From contig JAEWPH010000288.1 of NCBI GenBank assembly GCA_023460715.1, forward strand, positions 1-52,115: DNA of 52,115 bases, read 5' to 3'. The notes under the pieces were generated by a model that saw nothing but the letters and a program-made list of their open reading frames with translations, made no database searches and was not told where the DNA came from. The DNA is from Pseudomonadota bacterium. Its GTDB lineage: Bacteria; Pseudomonadota; Gammaproteobacteria; Burkholderiales; Burkholderiaceae_C. The translations under genes and the position numbers were made by a program. Below, in pieces: positions 26,505 to 34,436 of this stretch (the stretch's first letter is position 1; each line of letters begins with the position of its first letter).

Positions 26505-26957
26505 ATGACGACCAAGAACAAAACCCTCGCCGCCTGGCTGGCCTTCGTCGGCGGACCGCTGGGACTGCACCGCTTCTATCTGCACGGCCTGGGCGACTGG
26601 CTGGGCTGGCTGCTGCCCATTCCCACGGCGCTGGGGGTCTATGGCATCCAGCGCGTCCAGGCGCTGGGCCAAGACGACCACGCCAGCTGGCTGCTCATCC
26701 CCCTGCTGGGCTTCACCATCGCGGGATGCGCGCTGCGCGCCATCGTCTACGGATTGATGACGCCGGAGAAGTGGAACGCGCGCTTCAACCCTGCAGCGGA
26801 GCCCGAGGCGGCACCCGGCCGCACGAACTGGTTCACCATCTTCGCCATCGGCCTGTCGCTGCTGATCGGCACCGCCGTCCTCATGGCCAGCCTGGCCTTC
26901 AGCTTCCAGCGCTACTTCGAGTACCAGATCGAGGAAGCACGCAAGATTTCACAATGA
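26505..26957 (+). CDS. TM2 domain-containing membrane protein
   Basis: This small inner-membrane protein of 150 residues starts MTTKNKTLAAWLAFVGGPLG and contains the TM2 pattern GGPLGLHRFYLHGLGDWLGW, a second hydrophobic stretch near residues 60-80 and a third near 108-135. Its role is unknown. It lies 25 bp after the GNAT gene and may be cotranscribed. The stop codon is immediately followed by a dispersed AGCTATCA element. Confidence 0.8.
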   Translation: MTTKNKTLAAWLAFVGGPLGLHRFYLHGLGDWLGWLLPIPTALGVYGIQRVQALGQDDHASWLLIPLLGFTIAGCALRAIVYGLMTPEKWNARFNPAAEPEAAPGRTNWFTIFAIGLSLLIGTAVLMASLAFSFQRYFEYQIEEARKISQ

Positions 26958-27010
26958 ATTGGCCTCTATCGCTTGCAGGACAAGCGCTAGCAACTATCAA
27001 AAACAGAGCA
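26957..27010 (+). repeat. Dispersed AGCTATCA element, copy 5 (full length)
   Basis: AATTGGCCTCTATCGCTT, a spacer, ACAAGCGCTAGCAACTATCA and AAAACAGAGC. It begins at the last base of the TM2 stop codon. Confidence 0.85.
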
Positions 27011-27231
27011 TTTATCTCGGCACGCTGCTTGGTCATTGGCGCGTAGCCGCCGAGCAAGGGCCGCTCGCCGCGAGGGCGGCGCCTCCCCCCTTCCCATCGC
27101 GCAGCGATGAGAGAAGGGGCTGAGCGCCGCGGCTCCAAACCTGCAAGCACAGGCTGGGACGGGCACGAAGGGCTACCGCCTCTGTCGGCGGCTCGGAGCG
27201 GGGCAGCCGCTCAGGGGGTGACCCCTTCCGA
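27011..27231. repeat. Intergenic GC-rich multi-hairpin block
   Basis: No gene is seen. The block contains hairpins such as CCCCTTCCCATCG with CGATGAGAGAAGGGG (27087-27119) and CCGCC with GGCGG (27177-27191). It lies between the convergent TM2 gene and pit, directly after a dispersed element. It looks like a repetitive intergenic module of the kind common in Comamonadaceae. Confidence 0.55.
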
Positions 27232-28242
27232 TCAATACAACTGCAGGCTCACCCAGTACGCGATCGCCGCCACGAAGGCGCTGGCCGGGATGGTCAGGAT
27301 CCACGCCCAGACGATGTTGCCCGCCACGCCCCAGCGCACCGCACTCGCGCGCTGCGTCGAGCCCACGCCGACGATGGCGCCAGTGATGGTGTGGGTGGTG
27401 GAGACCGGGATGCCCAGCGCCGTGGCCAGGAACAGTGTCATCGCCCCGCCCGTCTCGGCGCAGAAGCCGCCGACGGGCTTGAGCTTGGTGATCTTCTGGC
27501 CCATGGTCTTGACGATGCGCCAGCCGCCGAACATCGTCCCCAGGCCGATGGCGGCGTAGCAGGCGATGATGGTCCAGGTCGGCGGCGCGCTGTCGGTGGC
27601 CGAGGCATAGCCGGTGGCGATCAGCAGCAGCCAGATGATGCCGATGGTCTTTTGCGCATCGTTGCCGCCATGGCCCAGGCTGTAGGCGCCGGCCGAAACC
27701 AGCTGCAGCCGGCGGAACCACTTGTCCACCTTGCTCGGGCGCGCGCGGCGGAACATCCAGGCCACCCCCACCATCATCAGCGAGCCCAGCAGGAAGCCGA
27801 GCAGCGGCGACACGAAGATGAAGGCCACGGTCTTCAGGATGCCCGAGGACACCAGCGCACCCGCGCCGGCCTTGGCGATCACCGCGCCCACGATGCCGCC
27901 GATCAGCGCGTGCGACGAGCTGCTGGGAATGCCGTAGTACCAGGTGATGACGTTCCAGGTGATGGCCCCCACCAGGGCGCCGAAGATCACATGCGTGTCC
28001 ACCACGCCGGGCTGCACGATGCCCTTGCCGATGGTCGCCGCCACGCTCAGGTGGAAGACGAAGATGGCGATGAAGTTGAAGAAGGCCGCGAACACCACGG
28101 CCTGCGTGGGCTTGAGCACGCCGGTGGAGACGACGGTGGCGATGGAGTTGGCCGCGTCGTGGAACCCGTTCATGAAGTCGAACAGGATCGCCAGCGCGAC
28201 GAGCAGGATCACGACCCACAGGGCGGTTTGTACGGTTTCCAT
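27232..28242 (-). CDS. pit: Inorganic phosphate transporter, Pit family
   Basis: This inner-membrane low-affinity phosphate or metal-phosphate:proton symporter has 336 residues. The two Pit signatures are seen: FDFMNGFHDAANSIATVVST near the N-terminus and SLGHGGNDAQKTIGI in the middle, plus a late PVSTTHTITGAIVGVG. About ten hydrophobic segments are present. It follows the DUF47 gene by 24 bp and is probably cotranscribed with it from a Pho-box-bearing promoter. Confidence 0.94.
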   Translation of the reverse strand: METVQTALWVVILLVALAILFDFMNGFHDAANSIATVVSTGVLKPTQAVVFAAFFNFIAIFVFHLSVAATIGKGIVQPGVVDTHVIFGALVGAITWNVITWYYGIPSSSSHALIGGIVGAVIAKAGAGALVSSGILKTVAFIFVSPLLGFLLGSLMMVGVAWMFRRARPSKVDKWFRRLQLVSAGAYSLGHGGNDAQKTIGIIWLLLIATGYASATDSAPPTWTIIACYAAIGLGTMFGGWRIVKTMGQKITKLKPVGGFCAETGGAMTLFLATALGIPVSTTHTITGAIVGVGSTQRASAVRWGVAGNIVWAWILTIPASAFVAAIAYWVSLQLY

Positions 28243-28266
28243 GGTGAGGACGAACCCGCCGCCGCG

Positions 28267-28914
28267 TCAGGAGTTCTCGAGGATGATGCCCTCGATGTGG
28301 TTGGCGACGTCCTCGCACTTGTCGGTGACGGTCTCCAGCAGCTCGTAGATCGCCTTGAGCTTGATGAGTTCGCGCACATCCACCTCTTCGCGGAACAGCT
28401 TGCTCATGGCCGAGCGCAGCACGCGGTCGGCATCGCCTTCCAGACGGTCGATTTCCTCGCAGGTCTTGAGCGCGGCCTCGGCCACGGCCGGGTCGGCGAT
28501 CTTGTCGAGCAGCTTGACGGCGTCGCGCACGCGCTCGCAGCACTTCACGCTCAGGTCGGTCAGGCGGGTGATCTCGTCGGTCATGTGCCGCACGTCGTAC
28601 AGCGCCATGGTCTCGGCCGAATCCTGGATCAGGTCGGCCACATCGTCCATGGTGTTGATCAGCGAATGGATCTGTTCGCGGTCGATGGGCGTGATGAAGG
28701 TCTTGTGCAGGGTGCGGTTGACCTCGTGGGTCACGCGGTCAGCGGCGCGTTCGGCGTTGTCGACGTCCTGGTTGTACTTGTCGCGCAGATGCGGGTCGTT
28801 GTAGTTGGCGACCAGGTGCGAGAAGGCCCTGGCAGCCTCGACGATGCGGTCCGCATGCTGGTTGAACATCTCGAAAAAATTGCCCTCGCGGGGCAACAGC
28901 TTTCCAAAGAACAT
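28267..28914 (-). CDS. DUF47 (PhoU-like) protein, Pit accessory regulator
   Basis: This 215-residue helical cytoplasmic protein of the DUF47 (TIGR00153/PhoU-related) family starts MFFGKLLPREGNFFEMFNQH. PhoU-like metal-binding motifs of the E/D-rich type appear, for example DNAERAADRVTHEV and EGDADRVLRSAMSKLF. DUF47 proteins are normally cotranscribed with Pit and modulate its activity. It is first gene of the DUF47-pit unit. Confidence 0.93.
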   Translation of the reverse strand: MFFGKLLPREGNFFEMFNQHADRIVEAARAFSHLVANYNDPHLRDKYNQDVDNAERAADRVTHEVNRTLHKTFITPIDREQIHSLINTMDDVADLIQDSAETMALYDVRHMTDEITRLTDLSVKCCERVRDAVKLLDKIADPAVAEAALKTCEEIDRLEGDADRVLRSAMSKLFREEVDVRELIKLKAIYELLETVTDKCEDVANHIEGIILENS

Positions 28915-28948
28915 GCGGACTCCTGAACGAACCTACGCGAACGATGAC

Positions 28949-28977
28949 ATGACGCAGCGATGACATTTGCGTGACAT
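28949..28977 (-). promoter_or_regulatory. Pho box-like PhoB binding site upstream of DUF47-pit
   Basis: On the minus strand there are three 7-bp repeats in exact 11-bp phase: ATGTCAC (28971-28977), ATGTCAT (28960-28966) and GCGTCAT (28949-28955). The PhoB consensus is CTGTCAT with an 11-bp period. The site lies 35-63 bp upstream of the DUF47 ATG, within the likely promoter. Confidence 0.75.
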
Positions 28978-28980
28978 TTC

Positions 28981-29233
28981 TGCGAAAGGCGCGAGTTTAA
29001 CCGGGCGCGCCGCCCGGCCTGAGGGCCGTCTTGGCCACGCCGGATGGCGCCCTCCTGTCAGCCCCCGCCTACGGCCATGCGCCCCGAGCGCCCACAGGAG
29101 GCGCCCGGGACGTTTCTTAGATTGGTGTCTCAGACTGCGGCGCCGCCTCGGGACACAGGCCTCTCCCCAACTCCCTGTCCCGCCGCCCGGCCGCCTCAGC
29201 ATTTGCCCCCGCCACCAGGACAAGGACACTCCC
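28981..29233. other. Intergenic region between DUF47 and the barrel gene
   Basis: No gene is seen between the Pho-box region and the outer-membrane barrel ATG. Several GC-rich inverted segments occur (for example GGGCGCGCCGCCC near 29002). The barrel promoter should lie here but is not clear. Confidence 0.4.
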
Positions 29234-29833
29234 ATGAAAGCCTCTCTTCGCGTTATCCCCTGCCTCATCGCTCTCGCCTGCGCAGCGTCTGCGGCCCAGG
29301 CCCAGACGTCCGGCACCGGCCTGACCAACCGGTCCTACCTTCCCGGCACCCAACAAGGCTACGTGGGCCTGAGCGGCGGCCAGTCCGAGTACGACATCCG
29401 CAGCGGCACCGGCGGATTCGGGTTCGACGACAGCGACACCGCCTGGAAGGTCTACAGCGGCGGCTATTTCAACCCCTACCTCGGCATGGAGCTGGGCTAC
29501 ATCAACATGGGCAAGGCAGAGCGCATCGGCGGCAGCACCAAGGCGCAGGGCCTGAATCTGAGCCTGGTGGGCCGCGCGCCCCTGAACGAGCAGTTCGATG
29601 TGTTCGGCAAGATCGGTACGACCTACGGCCGCACCCGTACCAGCGGCAACAGCGGTTTCGGCGTGACCACGGGCAAGGACGATGGTTTCGGTCTCTCCTA
29701 CGGCGCTGGCGTGCGCTGGGCGTTCAACCCGCAATGGGCGGCCGTGCTGGAATGGGAGCGCCACCGCTTCCACTTCGCGGACGGCAAGTCCGATGTGGAC
29801 ATGACCTCGATCGGCGTGCAGTACCGGTTCTGA
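29234..29833 (+). CDS. Outer-membrane beta-barrel protein (OmpA-like transmembrane domain)
   Basis: This 199-residue secreted protein has the signal peptide MKASLRVIPCLIALACAASA ending AQA before QTSG. The mature part shows alternating hydrophobic strands and ends in a C-terminal Phe (VQYRF) as expected for BAM-inserted barrels. Blocks such as YVGLSGGQSEYD, LGMELGYINMGKAE and LSYGAGVRWAFN match OmpA-type or 'outer membrane beta-barrel' proteins of eight strands. There is no OmpA peptidoglycan-binding domain. Specific role unknown. Confidence 0.85.
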   Translation: MKASLRVIPCLIALACAASAAQAQTSGTGLTNRSYLPGTQQGYVGLSGGQSEYDIRSGTGGFGFDDSDTAWKVYSGGYFNPYLGMELGYINMGKAERIGGSTKAQGLNLSLVGRAPLNEQFDVFGKIGTTYGRTRTSGNSGFGVTTGKDDGFGLSYGAGVRWAFNPQWAAVLEWERHRFHFADGKSDVDMTSIGVQYRF

Positions 29834-29886
29834 GCGGCCTGCCGCGCCGGAGCCGGTTCCGCTCACCGGCGCGCCGAGCGCCAGAA

Positions 29887-29917
29887 TGCAAAAAGCCCCT
29901 CACAAGGGGCTTTTTGC
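29887..29917. terminator. Bidirectional terminator
   Basis: CAAAAAGCCCCT, loop, AGGGGCTTTTTG, a symmetric hairpin between the convergent barrel gene and the DUF486 gene. Confidence 0.88.
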
Positions 29918-29943
29918 TGTGCGGATGGCAGGGTCCTCCTGCT

Positions 29944-30309
29944 TCAGGCGCTGCGGAAGATGAAATACACCGCGCCCACCATGCACAGCCCGGCCCACAG
30001 GTAGTCCCATTTCAGGGGCTCGCCCATGTACCAGACGGCAAAGGGGACGAACACGGTCAGCGTGATCACTTCCTGCATGATCTTCAGCTGCCCCACCGAG
30101 AACTGGGTGTGGCCGATCCGGTTGGCCGGCACCTGCAGCAGGTACTCGAACAGAGCGATGCCCCAGCTCACCAGCGCTGCCACATACCAGGGCGAAGTCG
30201 CCAGGTTCTTCAGGTGCCCATACCAGGCGAAGGTCATGAAGATGTTGCTGGCCACCAGCAACAGGATGGTCTGCAGGGAAATAGGCAGGGATTGGAGCGT
30301 GTTCAACAT
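29944..30309 (-). CDS. DUF486 family membrane protein (DMT-like)
   Basis: This inner-membrane protein of 121 residues has four hydrophobic helices (LQTILLLVASNIFMTFAWYG is the first), as in DUF486 proteins of the drug/metabolite-transporter superfamily. The conserved block GHTQFSVGQLKIMQEVITL is present, of which QFSVGQLKIMQEVITL is diagnostic. Function is unknown. A dispersed AGCTATCA element lies 33 bp upstream of its start. Confidence 0.85.
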   Translation of the reverse strand: MLNTLQSLPISLQTILLLVASNIFMTFAWYGHLKNLATSPWYVAALVSWGIALFEYLLQVPANRIGHTQFSVGQLKIMQEVITLTVFVPFAVWYMGEPLKWDYLWAGLCMVGAVYFIFRSA

Positions 30310-30341
30310 GGCCGGAAGGCGTTGCCGCGGGGTTTGAATGG

Positions 30342-30394
30342 AATCGGACTCTAGCGCAATTCCAGCAAGCGCGCATAGCTATCAAAAATGAAGC
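30342..30394 (+). repeat. Dispersed AGCTATCA element, copy 6 (full length)
   Basis: AATCGGACTCTAGCGCAATT, a spacer, CAAGCGCGCATAGCTATCA and AAAATGAAGC. It is intergenic, between the DUF486 start and the livF terminator. Confidence 0.85.
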
Positions 30395-30416
30395 AAAACG
30401 CAACATTCCGCGGCAT

Positions 30417-30444
30417 GAAAAAAGCACCGCGATGCGGTGCTTTT
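30417..30444 (-). terminator. Rho-independent terminator after livF
   Basis: On the minus strand AAAAGCACCGC, loop, GCGGTGC and a T-run of six end the liv operon 41 bp past the livF stop. Confidence 0.88.
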
Positions 30445-30485
30445 CGGGGGGCGGCAGACTGCGGCAACCGCCGCAGCCGCGTCTC

Positions 30486-31214
30486 TCACTCGCCCAGGTA
30501 GGCGGCGCGCACGCGCGGGTCGCTCAGGAGATCCTGACCGGCGCCGGTCATGCTGATCAGGCCGGATTCCATCACGTAGCCGCGGTCGGCGATCGCCAGC
30601 GCGCGGCTCGCGTTCTGCTCCACCAACACGATGGTCACGCCCAGGGCGTAGACGTCGCGCACCACTTCGAAGATCTTGTCCACCATGATGGGCGACAGGC
30701 CCATGGAGGGCTCGTCCAGCAGCAGCACCTTGGGCTGGCTCATCAGCGCGCGGCCCATGGCCAGCATCTGCTGCTCGCCGCCGGACATGGTGCCGGCCAG
30801 CTGGTCCTTGCGTTCGCGCAGGCGTGGGAAGATGGTGAACATCTTCTCGACATCGGCCGCGATGCCGGCCTTGTCGTTGCGGATGTAGGCGCCCATCAGC
30901 AGGTTCTCGGTGATGGTCATGCGTGCGAACACGCCGCGGCCTTCCGGCACCATCACGAGGCCCTTCTTGACCAGGTCCCACGCGCCCTTGCCCTTGATGC
31001 TCTCGCCCAGGTACTCGATGTCGCCGTCGGCGAAGGGCAGCGTGCCGGTGATGGCCTTCATGGTGGTGGTCTTGCCGGCGCCGTTGGAGCCGATCAGCGA
31101 GACCAGTTCGCCCTCGCGCACGTCGAAGTCCACGCCCTTGACGGCCTGGATGCCGCCGTAGGCCACCTTCAGCCCGGAGACCTTCAGCAGGATGTTGTTG
31201 GATTTCTCGGCCAT
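30486..31214 (-). CDS. livF: Branched-chain amino acid ABC transporter ATP-binding protein LivF
   Basis: This cytoplasmic ATPase of 242 residues is one of the two ATPases of a branched-chain (or related) amino-acid importer. Walker A GSNGAGKTTTMKA, signature MSGGEQQMLAMGRAL and Walker B VLLLDEPSMGLSPI identify LivF. The ATG at MAEKSNNILLK overlaps the livG 3' end, so a TTG two codons earlier is not needed. It is last gene of livHMGF and is followed by a terminator. No binding protein (LivJ/K) gene is present in the window. Confidence 0.95.
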   Translation of the reverse strand: MAEKSNNILLKVSGLKVAYGGIQAVKGVDFDVREGELVSLIGSNGAGKTTTMKAITGTLPFADGDIEYLGESIKGKGAWDLVKKGLVMVPEGRGVFARMTITENLLMGAYIRNDKAGIAADVEKMFTIFPRLRERKDQLAGTMSGGEQQMLAMGRALMSQPKVLLLDEPSMGLSPIMVDKIFEVVRDVYALGVTIVLVEQNASRALAIADRGYVMESGLISMTGAGQDLLSDPRVRAAYLGE

Positions 31215-31216
31215 GC

Positions 31217-31999
31217 TCAATGTCCTCCGGTGCCCAGGTAGGCCTCAATCACTTTTTCGTTCTTCTGCACATCGGCAGGCGTGCCTTCGGCAATCTGCTT
31301 GCCGTAGTCGAGCACGGTCACTCGGTCGCACAGGCCCATCACCAGCTTCACGTCGTGCTCGATAAGCAGGATGGTGCGGTTGTCCTTGCGGATGCGGTCG
31401 ATCAGCTCGCGCAACTGCACCTTCTCGGTGGCGTTCATGCCGGCGGCAGGCTCGTCCAGCGCAATCAGTTGCGGGTCGGTGGCCAACGCGCGGGCGATCT
31501 CCAGGCGGCGCTGGTCGCCATAGCTCAGCGTGCGCGCCTTGTAGTCGGCAAAGCGGCCAATGCCCACGTAGTCGAGCAGCTCTTGCGCGCGCTTGGCGAT
31601 GGCGGCTTCTTCTTGCTTGAACCCCTTGGTCCGGAAGACCGCGCCCATGAGGCCCGACTTGGTCCGGATGTGGCGGCCCACCATCACGTTTTCCAGCGCC
31701 GTCATGTCGGCGAAAAGGCGGATGTTCTGGAACGTGCGGGCGATGCCGGCCTTGGCCACCTCGTGCACGGCCGTGGGCTCGTAGGGCTTGCCAGCCAGTT
31801 CGAAACTGCCGGCGTCGGGCGTGTACAGACCGGTGATCACGTTGAAGAACGTCGTCTTGCCGGCGCCGTTGGGGCCGATCAGGCCGTAGACCTGACCGCG
31901 CTGGATCGTGATGCCCACATCGGAGAGGGCCTGCAGGCCACCGAAGCGCTTGGAAATACCGGCGACCTTCAGCACCACTTCTTTGGATTGCTCTGTCAT
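31217..31999 (-). CDS. livG: Branched-chain amino acid ABC transporter ATP-binding protein LivG
   Basis: This 260-residue ATPase is the partner of LivF. Walker A GPNGAGKTTFFNVITG, the signature LSYGDQRRLEIARALA, Walker B IALDEPAAGMN and the switch histidine in LLIEHDVKLVMGL are seen. The GLYTPDAGSFELAGKPY block is typical of LivG. The gene is tightly packed between livM (22 bp) and livF (overlap region). Confidence 0.95.
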   Translation of the reverse strand: MTEQSKEVVLKVAGISKRFGGLQALSDVGITIQRGQVYGLIGPNGAGKTTFFNVITGLYTPDAGSFELAGKPYEPTAVHEVAKAGIARTFQNIRLFADMTALENVMVGRHIRTKSGLMGAVFRTKGFKQEEAAIAKRAQELLDYVGIGRFADYKARTLSYGDQRRLEIARALATDPQLIALDEPAAGMNATEKVQLRELIDRIRKDNRTILLIEHDVKLVMGLCDRVTVLDYGKQIAEGTPADVQKNEKVIEAYLGTGGH

Positions 32000-32021
32000 T
32001 GCTAACTTTCAGTGCTGTGCT

Positions 32022-33101
32022 TCAGGTCTTCTGCGCCAGGCTCTTGCCATGCTCGGGCGCGGGCCACAGGCCGCGGGGGCGCAGCAGCATGATGATGATC
32101 ATGGCCAGGGCGATCAGCAGCTGGCGCAGGATGGCGGAGTCCAGGCGACCATCAGTCATGGCCTGCAACGGGCCGGCCACGTAGCGCAGCACCTCGGGCA
32201 GCGAGGCCAGCAGCACGGCGCCCAGGATCACGCCGGGGATGTGGCCGATGCCGCCCAGCACGACCATGGCGACGATCATCACGGACTCCATCAGGCTGAA
32301 CGATTCGGGCGACACGAAGCCCTGGAACGCACCGAACATGGCGCCGGACACGCCGCCGAACGACGCGCCCATGCCGAAGGCCAGCAGCTTCATGTTGCGG
32401 GTGTTGATGCCCATGGCCTTGGCGGCGATCTCGTCTTCGCGAATGGCCATCCACGCGCGACCGATGCGGGAGTCCTGCAGGCGGTAGCAGATGATGACGC
32501 TCAGCACCACGAGGATCAGGAACAGGTAGTAGTACAGCGTGACGGAGTTGATGTCGAAGCCGAACACTTCCAGACGGCGCCCCAGGTCCAGGCCGAAGAC
32601 CTTGACCGAGTCGATCTGGCCGATGCCCTTGGGGCCGTTGGTCAGGTTGACCGGGTGGTCCAGGTTGTTCAGGAAGATGCGGATGATCTCGCCGAAACCC
32701 AGCGTCACGATGGCCAGGTAGTCACCGCGCAGCTTCAGGGTCGGGGCGCCCAGCAGGGCCCCGAATATCGCCGCGACCAGCGCGGCCAGCGGTATCACCA
32801 GCCACAGCGAGGTGTGCAGCCCGTTGGGGAACATGGCAGCGAACGCGGCAAAGGTATCCGACAGGTGCGGCGAAGCCATCAGCGCGAACAGGTAGGCGCC
32901 CACGGCGTAGAACGCCACGTAGCCCAGGTCGAGCAGGCCGGCGTAGCCGACCACGATGTTCAGGCCCAGGGCCAGCATCACGTACAGCAGCGCCAGGTCG
33001 GCGATCCGCACCCAGGCGTTGCCGAAGTACTGCAGGATCAGGGGAAGGATCAGCAGCGCCAGACCGCCGATGACCCATTGAGCGAGTTTGTTGTTCTTCA
33101 T
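32022..33101 (-). CDS. livM: Branched-chain amino acid ABC transporter permease LivM
   Basis: This inner-membrane permease of 359 residues has about nine to ten hydrophobic helices. Conserved blocks are MLALGLNIVVGYAGLLDLGYVAFYA, of which GLNIVVGYAGLLDLG is diagnostic, and GRAWMAIREDEIAAKAMGI (the cytoplasmic EAA-like loop contacting the ATPases). The C-terminal LLRPRGLWPAPEHG is typical for LivM. It is cotranscribed with livH upstream (11-bp gap). Confidence 0.95.
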   Translation of the reverse strand: MKNNKLAQWVIGGLALLILPLILQYFGNAWVRIADLALLYVMLALGLNIVVGYAGLLDLGYVAFYAVGAYLFALMASPHLSDTFAAFAAMFPNGLHTSLWLVIPLAALVAAIFGALLGAPTLKLRGDYLAIVTLGFGEIIRIFLNNLDHPVNLTNGPKGIGQIDSVKVFGLDLGRRLEVFGFDINSVTLYYYLFLILVVLSVIICYRLQDSRIGRAWMAIREDEIAAKAMGINTRNMKLLAFGMGASFGGVSGAMFGAFQGFVSPESFSLMESVMIVAMVVLGGIGHIPGVILGAVLLASLPEVLRYVAGPLQAMTDGRLDSAILRQLLIALAMIIIMLLRPRGLWPAPEHGKSLAQKT

Positions 33102-33112
33102 GGAACGGTTCC

Positions 33113-34042
33113 TCAGGCGCGGTCGGCCACACGCTCACCCAGCAGGCCCGAGGGGCGCAGCGTCAGGATGATGATGAGCACGATGAAAGCGAAGATGTCG
33201 GTGTAGTGGCTGCCCAGCAGGCCGCCCGTCAGGGTGCCGATGTAGCCGGAGCCGATGGCCTCGATCAGGCCCAGCAGGATGCCGCCCACCACGGCGCCGG
33301 CCAGGTTGCCGATGCCGCCGAACACGGCCGCCGTGAAGGCCTTCAGGCCGGGCAGGAAGCCCATGGTGTGCTGCGCAGTGCCGTAGTTGGACGCATACAT
33401 GATGCCGGCGATGGCCGCCAGCACGGCACCGATGATGAAGGTGGCCGAGATGACCATGTCGGGCTTGACGCCCATGAGCGAGGCGACCCGCGGGTTCTCT
33501 GCCGTGGCGCGCATGGCGCGGCCCAGCTTGGTGTAGTTCACCAGGTACATCAGGGACGCCAGGGCCACCACGGTGACGCCCAGGATCAGGATCTGCGTGG
33601 AGGTGATGACTGCGCCGCCGACGTTGAAGGGCGTGGTGGGCAGCAGCGTGGGATAGGGCTTGTAGTTGGGCTTCCAGATGATCATCGCCAGCGTCTGCAG
33701 CAGGATCGACATGCCGATGGCGGTGATCAGGGGGGCCAGGCGGGGGCTGCTGCGCAGCGGCTTGTAGGCGACCTTTTCGATCACGAAGTTGAGCGTGGCA
33801 GCCACCACGCAGGCGATGATGGTCGCCAGGAGCAGAATGAGCCAGCCCGGAGCGCCGGGCAGGGCCTCCTGCATCATGCCGATGCAGCTCCAGCTGGTGA
33901 GCGCGCCGATCATGAGCACCTCGCCGTGCGCGAAATTGATCAGCTGAATAATGCCGTACACCATGGTGTAGCCCAAGGCTATCAAGGCGTACATGCTGCC
34001 GAGAACCAGACCATTGATGATCTGTTGCAGCAAGATGTCCAT
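33113..34042 (-). CDS. livH: Branched-chain amino acid ABC transporter permease LivH
   Basis: This inner-membrane permease of 309 residues starts MDILLQQIINGLVLGSMYAL, typical of LivH. Other markers are YGIIQLINFAHGEVLMIGA, GRAMRATAENPRVASLMGV (the coupling loop) and LKAFTAAVFGGIGNLAGAV. The start is fixed by AAGGA upstream and the family N-terminus; the open frame extends 25 codons further but lacks conservation. It heads livHMGF. A promoter and then a terminator-like hairpin lie in its leader. Confidence 0.95.
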   Translation of the reverse strand: MDILLQQIINGLVLGSMYALIALGYTMVYGIIQLINFAHGEVLMIGALTSWSCIGMMQEALPGAPGWLILLLATIIACVVAATLNFVIEKVAYKPLRSSPRLAPLITAIGMSILLQTLAMIIWKPNYKPYPTLLPTTPFNVGGAVITSTQILILGVTVVALASLMYLVNYTKLGRAMRATAENPRVASLMGVKPDMVISATFIIGAVLAAIAGIMYASNYGTAQHTMGFLPGLKAFTAAVFGGIGNLAGAVVGGILLGLIEAIGSGYIGTLTGGLLGSHYTDIFAFIVLIIILTLRPSGLLGERVADRA

Positions 34043-34122
34043 AAAAAAAGTCCTTCGTTGGTAACGCGCACTATGGAAACGCCGGAATCGACGCAGCCTT
34101 GTGAGCCCGACTTCCATCTAGC

Positions 34123-34157
34123 AAAAAACCCGCCAGGAAACATGCCGTGCGGGTTTG
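34123..34157 (-). terminator. Terminator-like hairpin upstream of livH
   Basis: On the minus strand AAACCCGC, a loop, GCGGGTTTTTT. It lies 80-115 bp before the livH ATG and downstream of a TACAAT -10-like box. It may end read-through from rarA or act as a leader attenuator for liv. Confidence 0.65.
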
Positions 34158-34436
34158 GGTGGCGGGATTGTAGCCACTTGAAAACCGGCACCGCCAAGCC
34201 CACCTGCGGGGTTTTCCCTTGGATGCCGCGTTGCATCAGGAATGCAACCGGTGCATAAGAAATATTGATGAGGCAGCGCGCGCATTCGTAGCGCTGCTGT
34301 GCAGCAGGCAGCCAATGCCTGCCCCGACCGCCCGTCAGGGCCCGGCCTCTGCAGCGGCGTCAAGACTTAAAGGCATCGCGATGCGTGCCTGCGTGGTGGC
34401 GACGCCGCTTCGGCGCGCCAGCCCATGAAGGTCTGA
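34158..34436. promoter_or_regulatory. Gap between rarA and the liv operon, with -10-like box
   Basis: No protein or tRNA gene is recognised. On the minus strand TACAAT (34167-34172) is preceded by TTGGCG 19 bp upstream, a possible liv promoter directly before the hairpin at 34123-34157. Confidence 0.4.
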
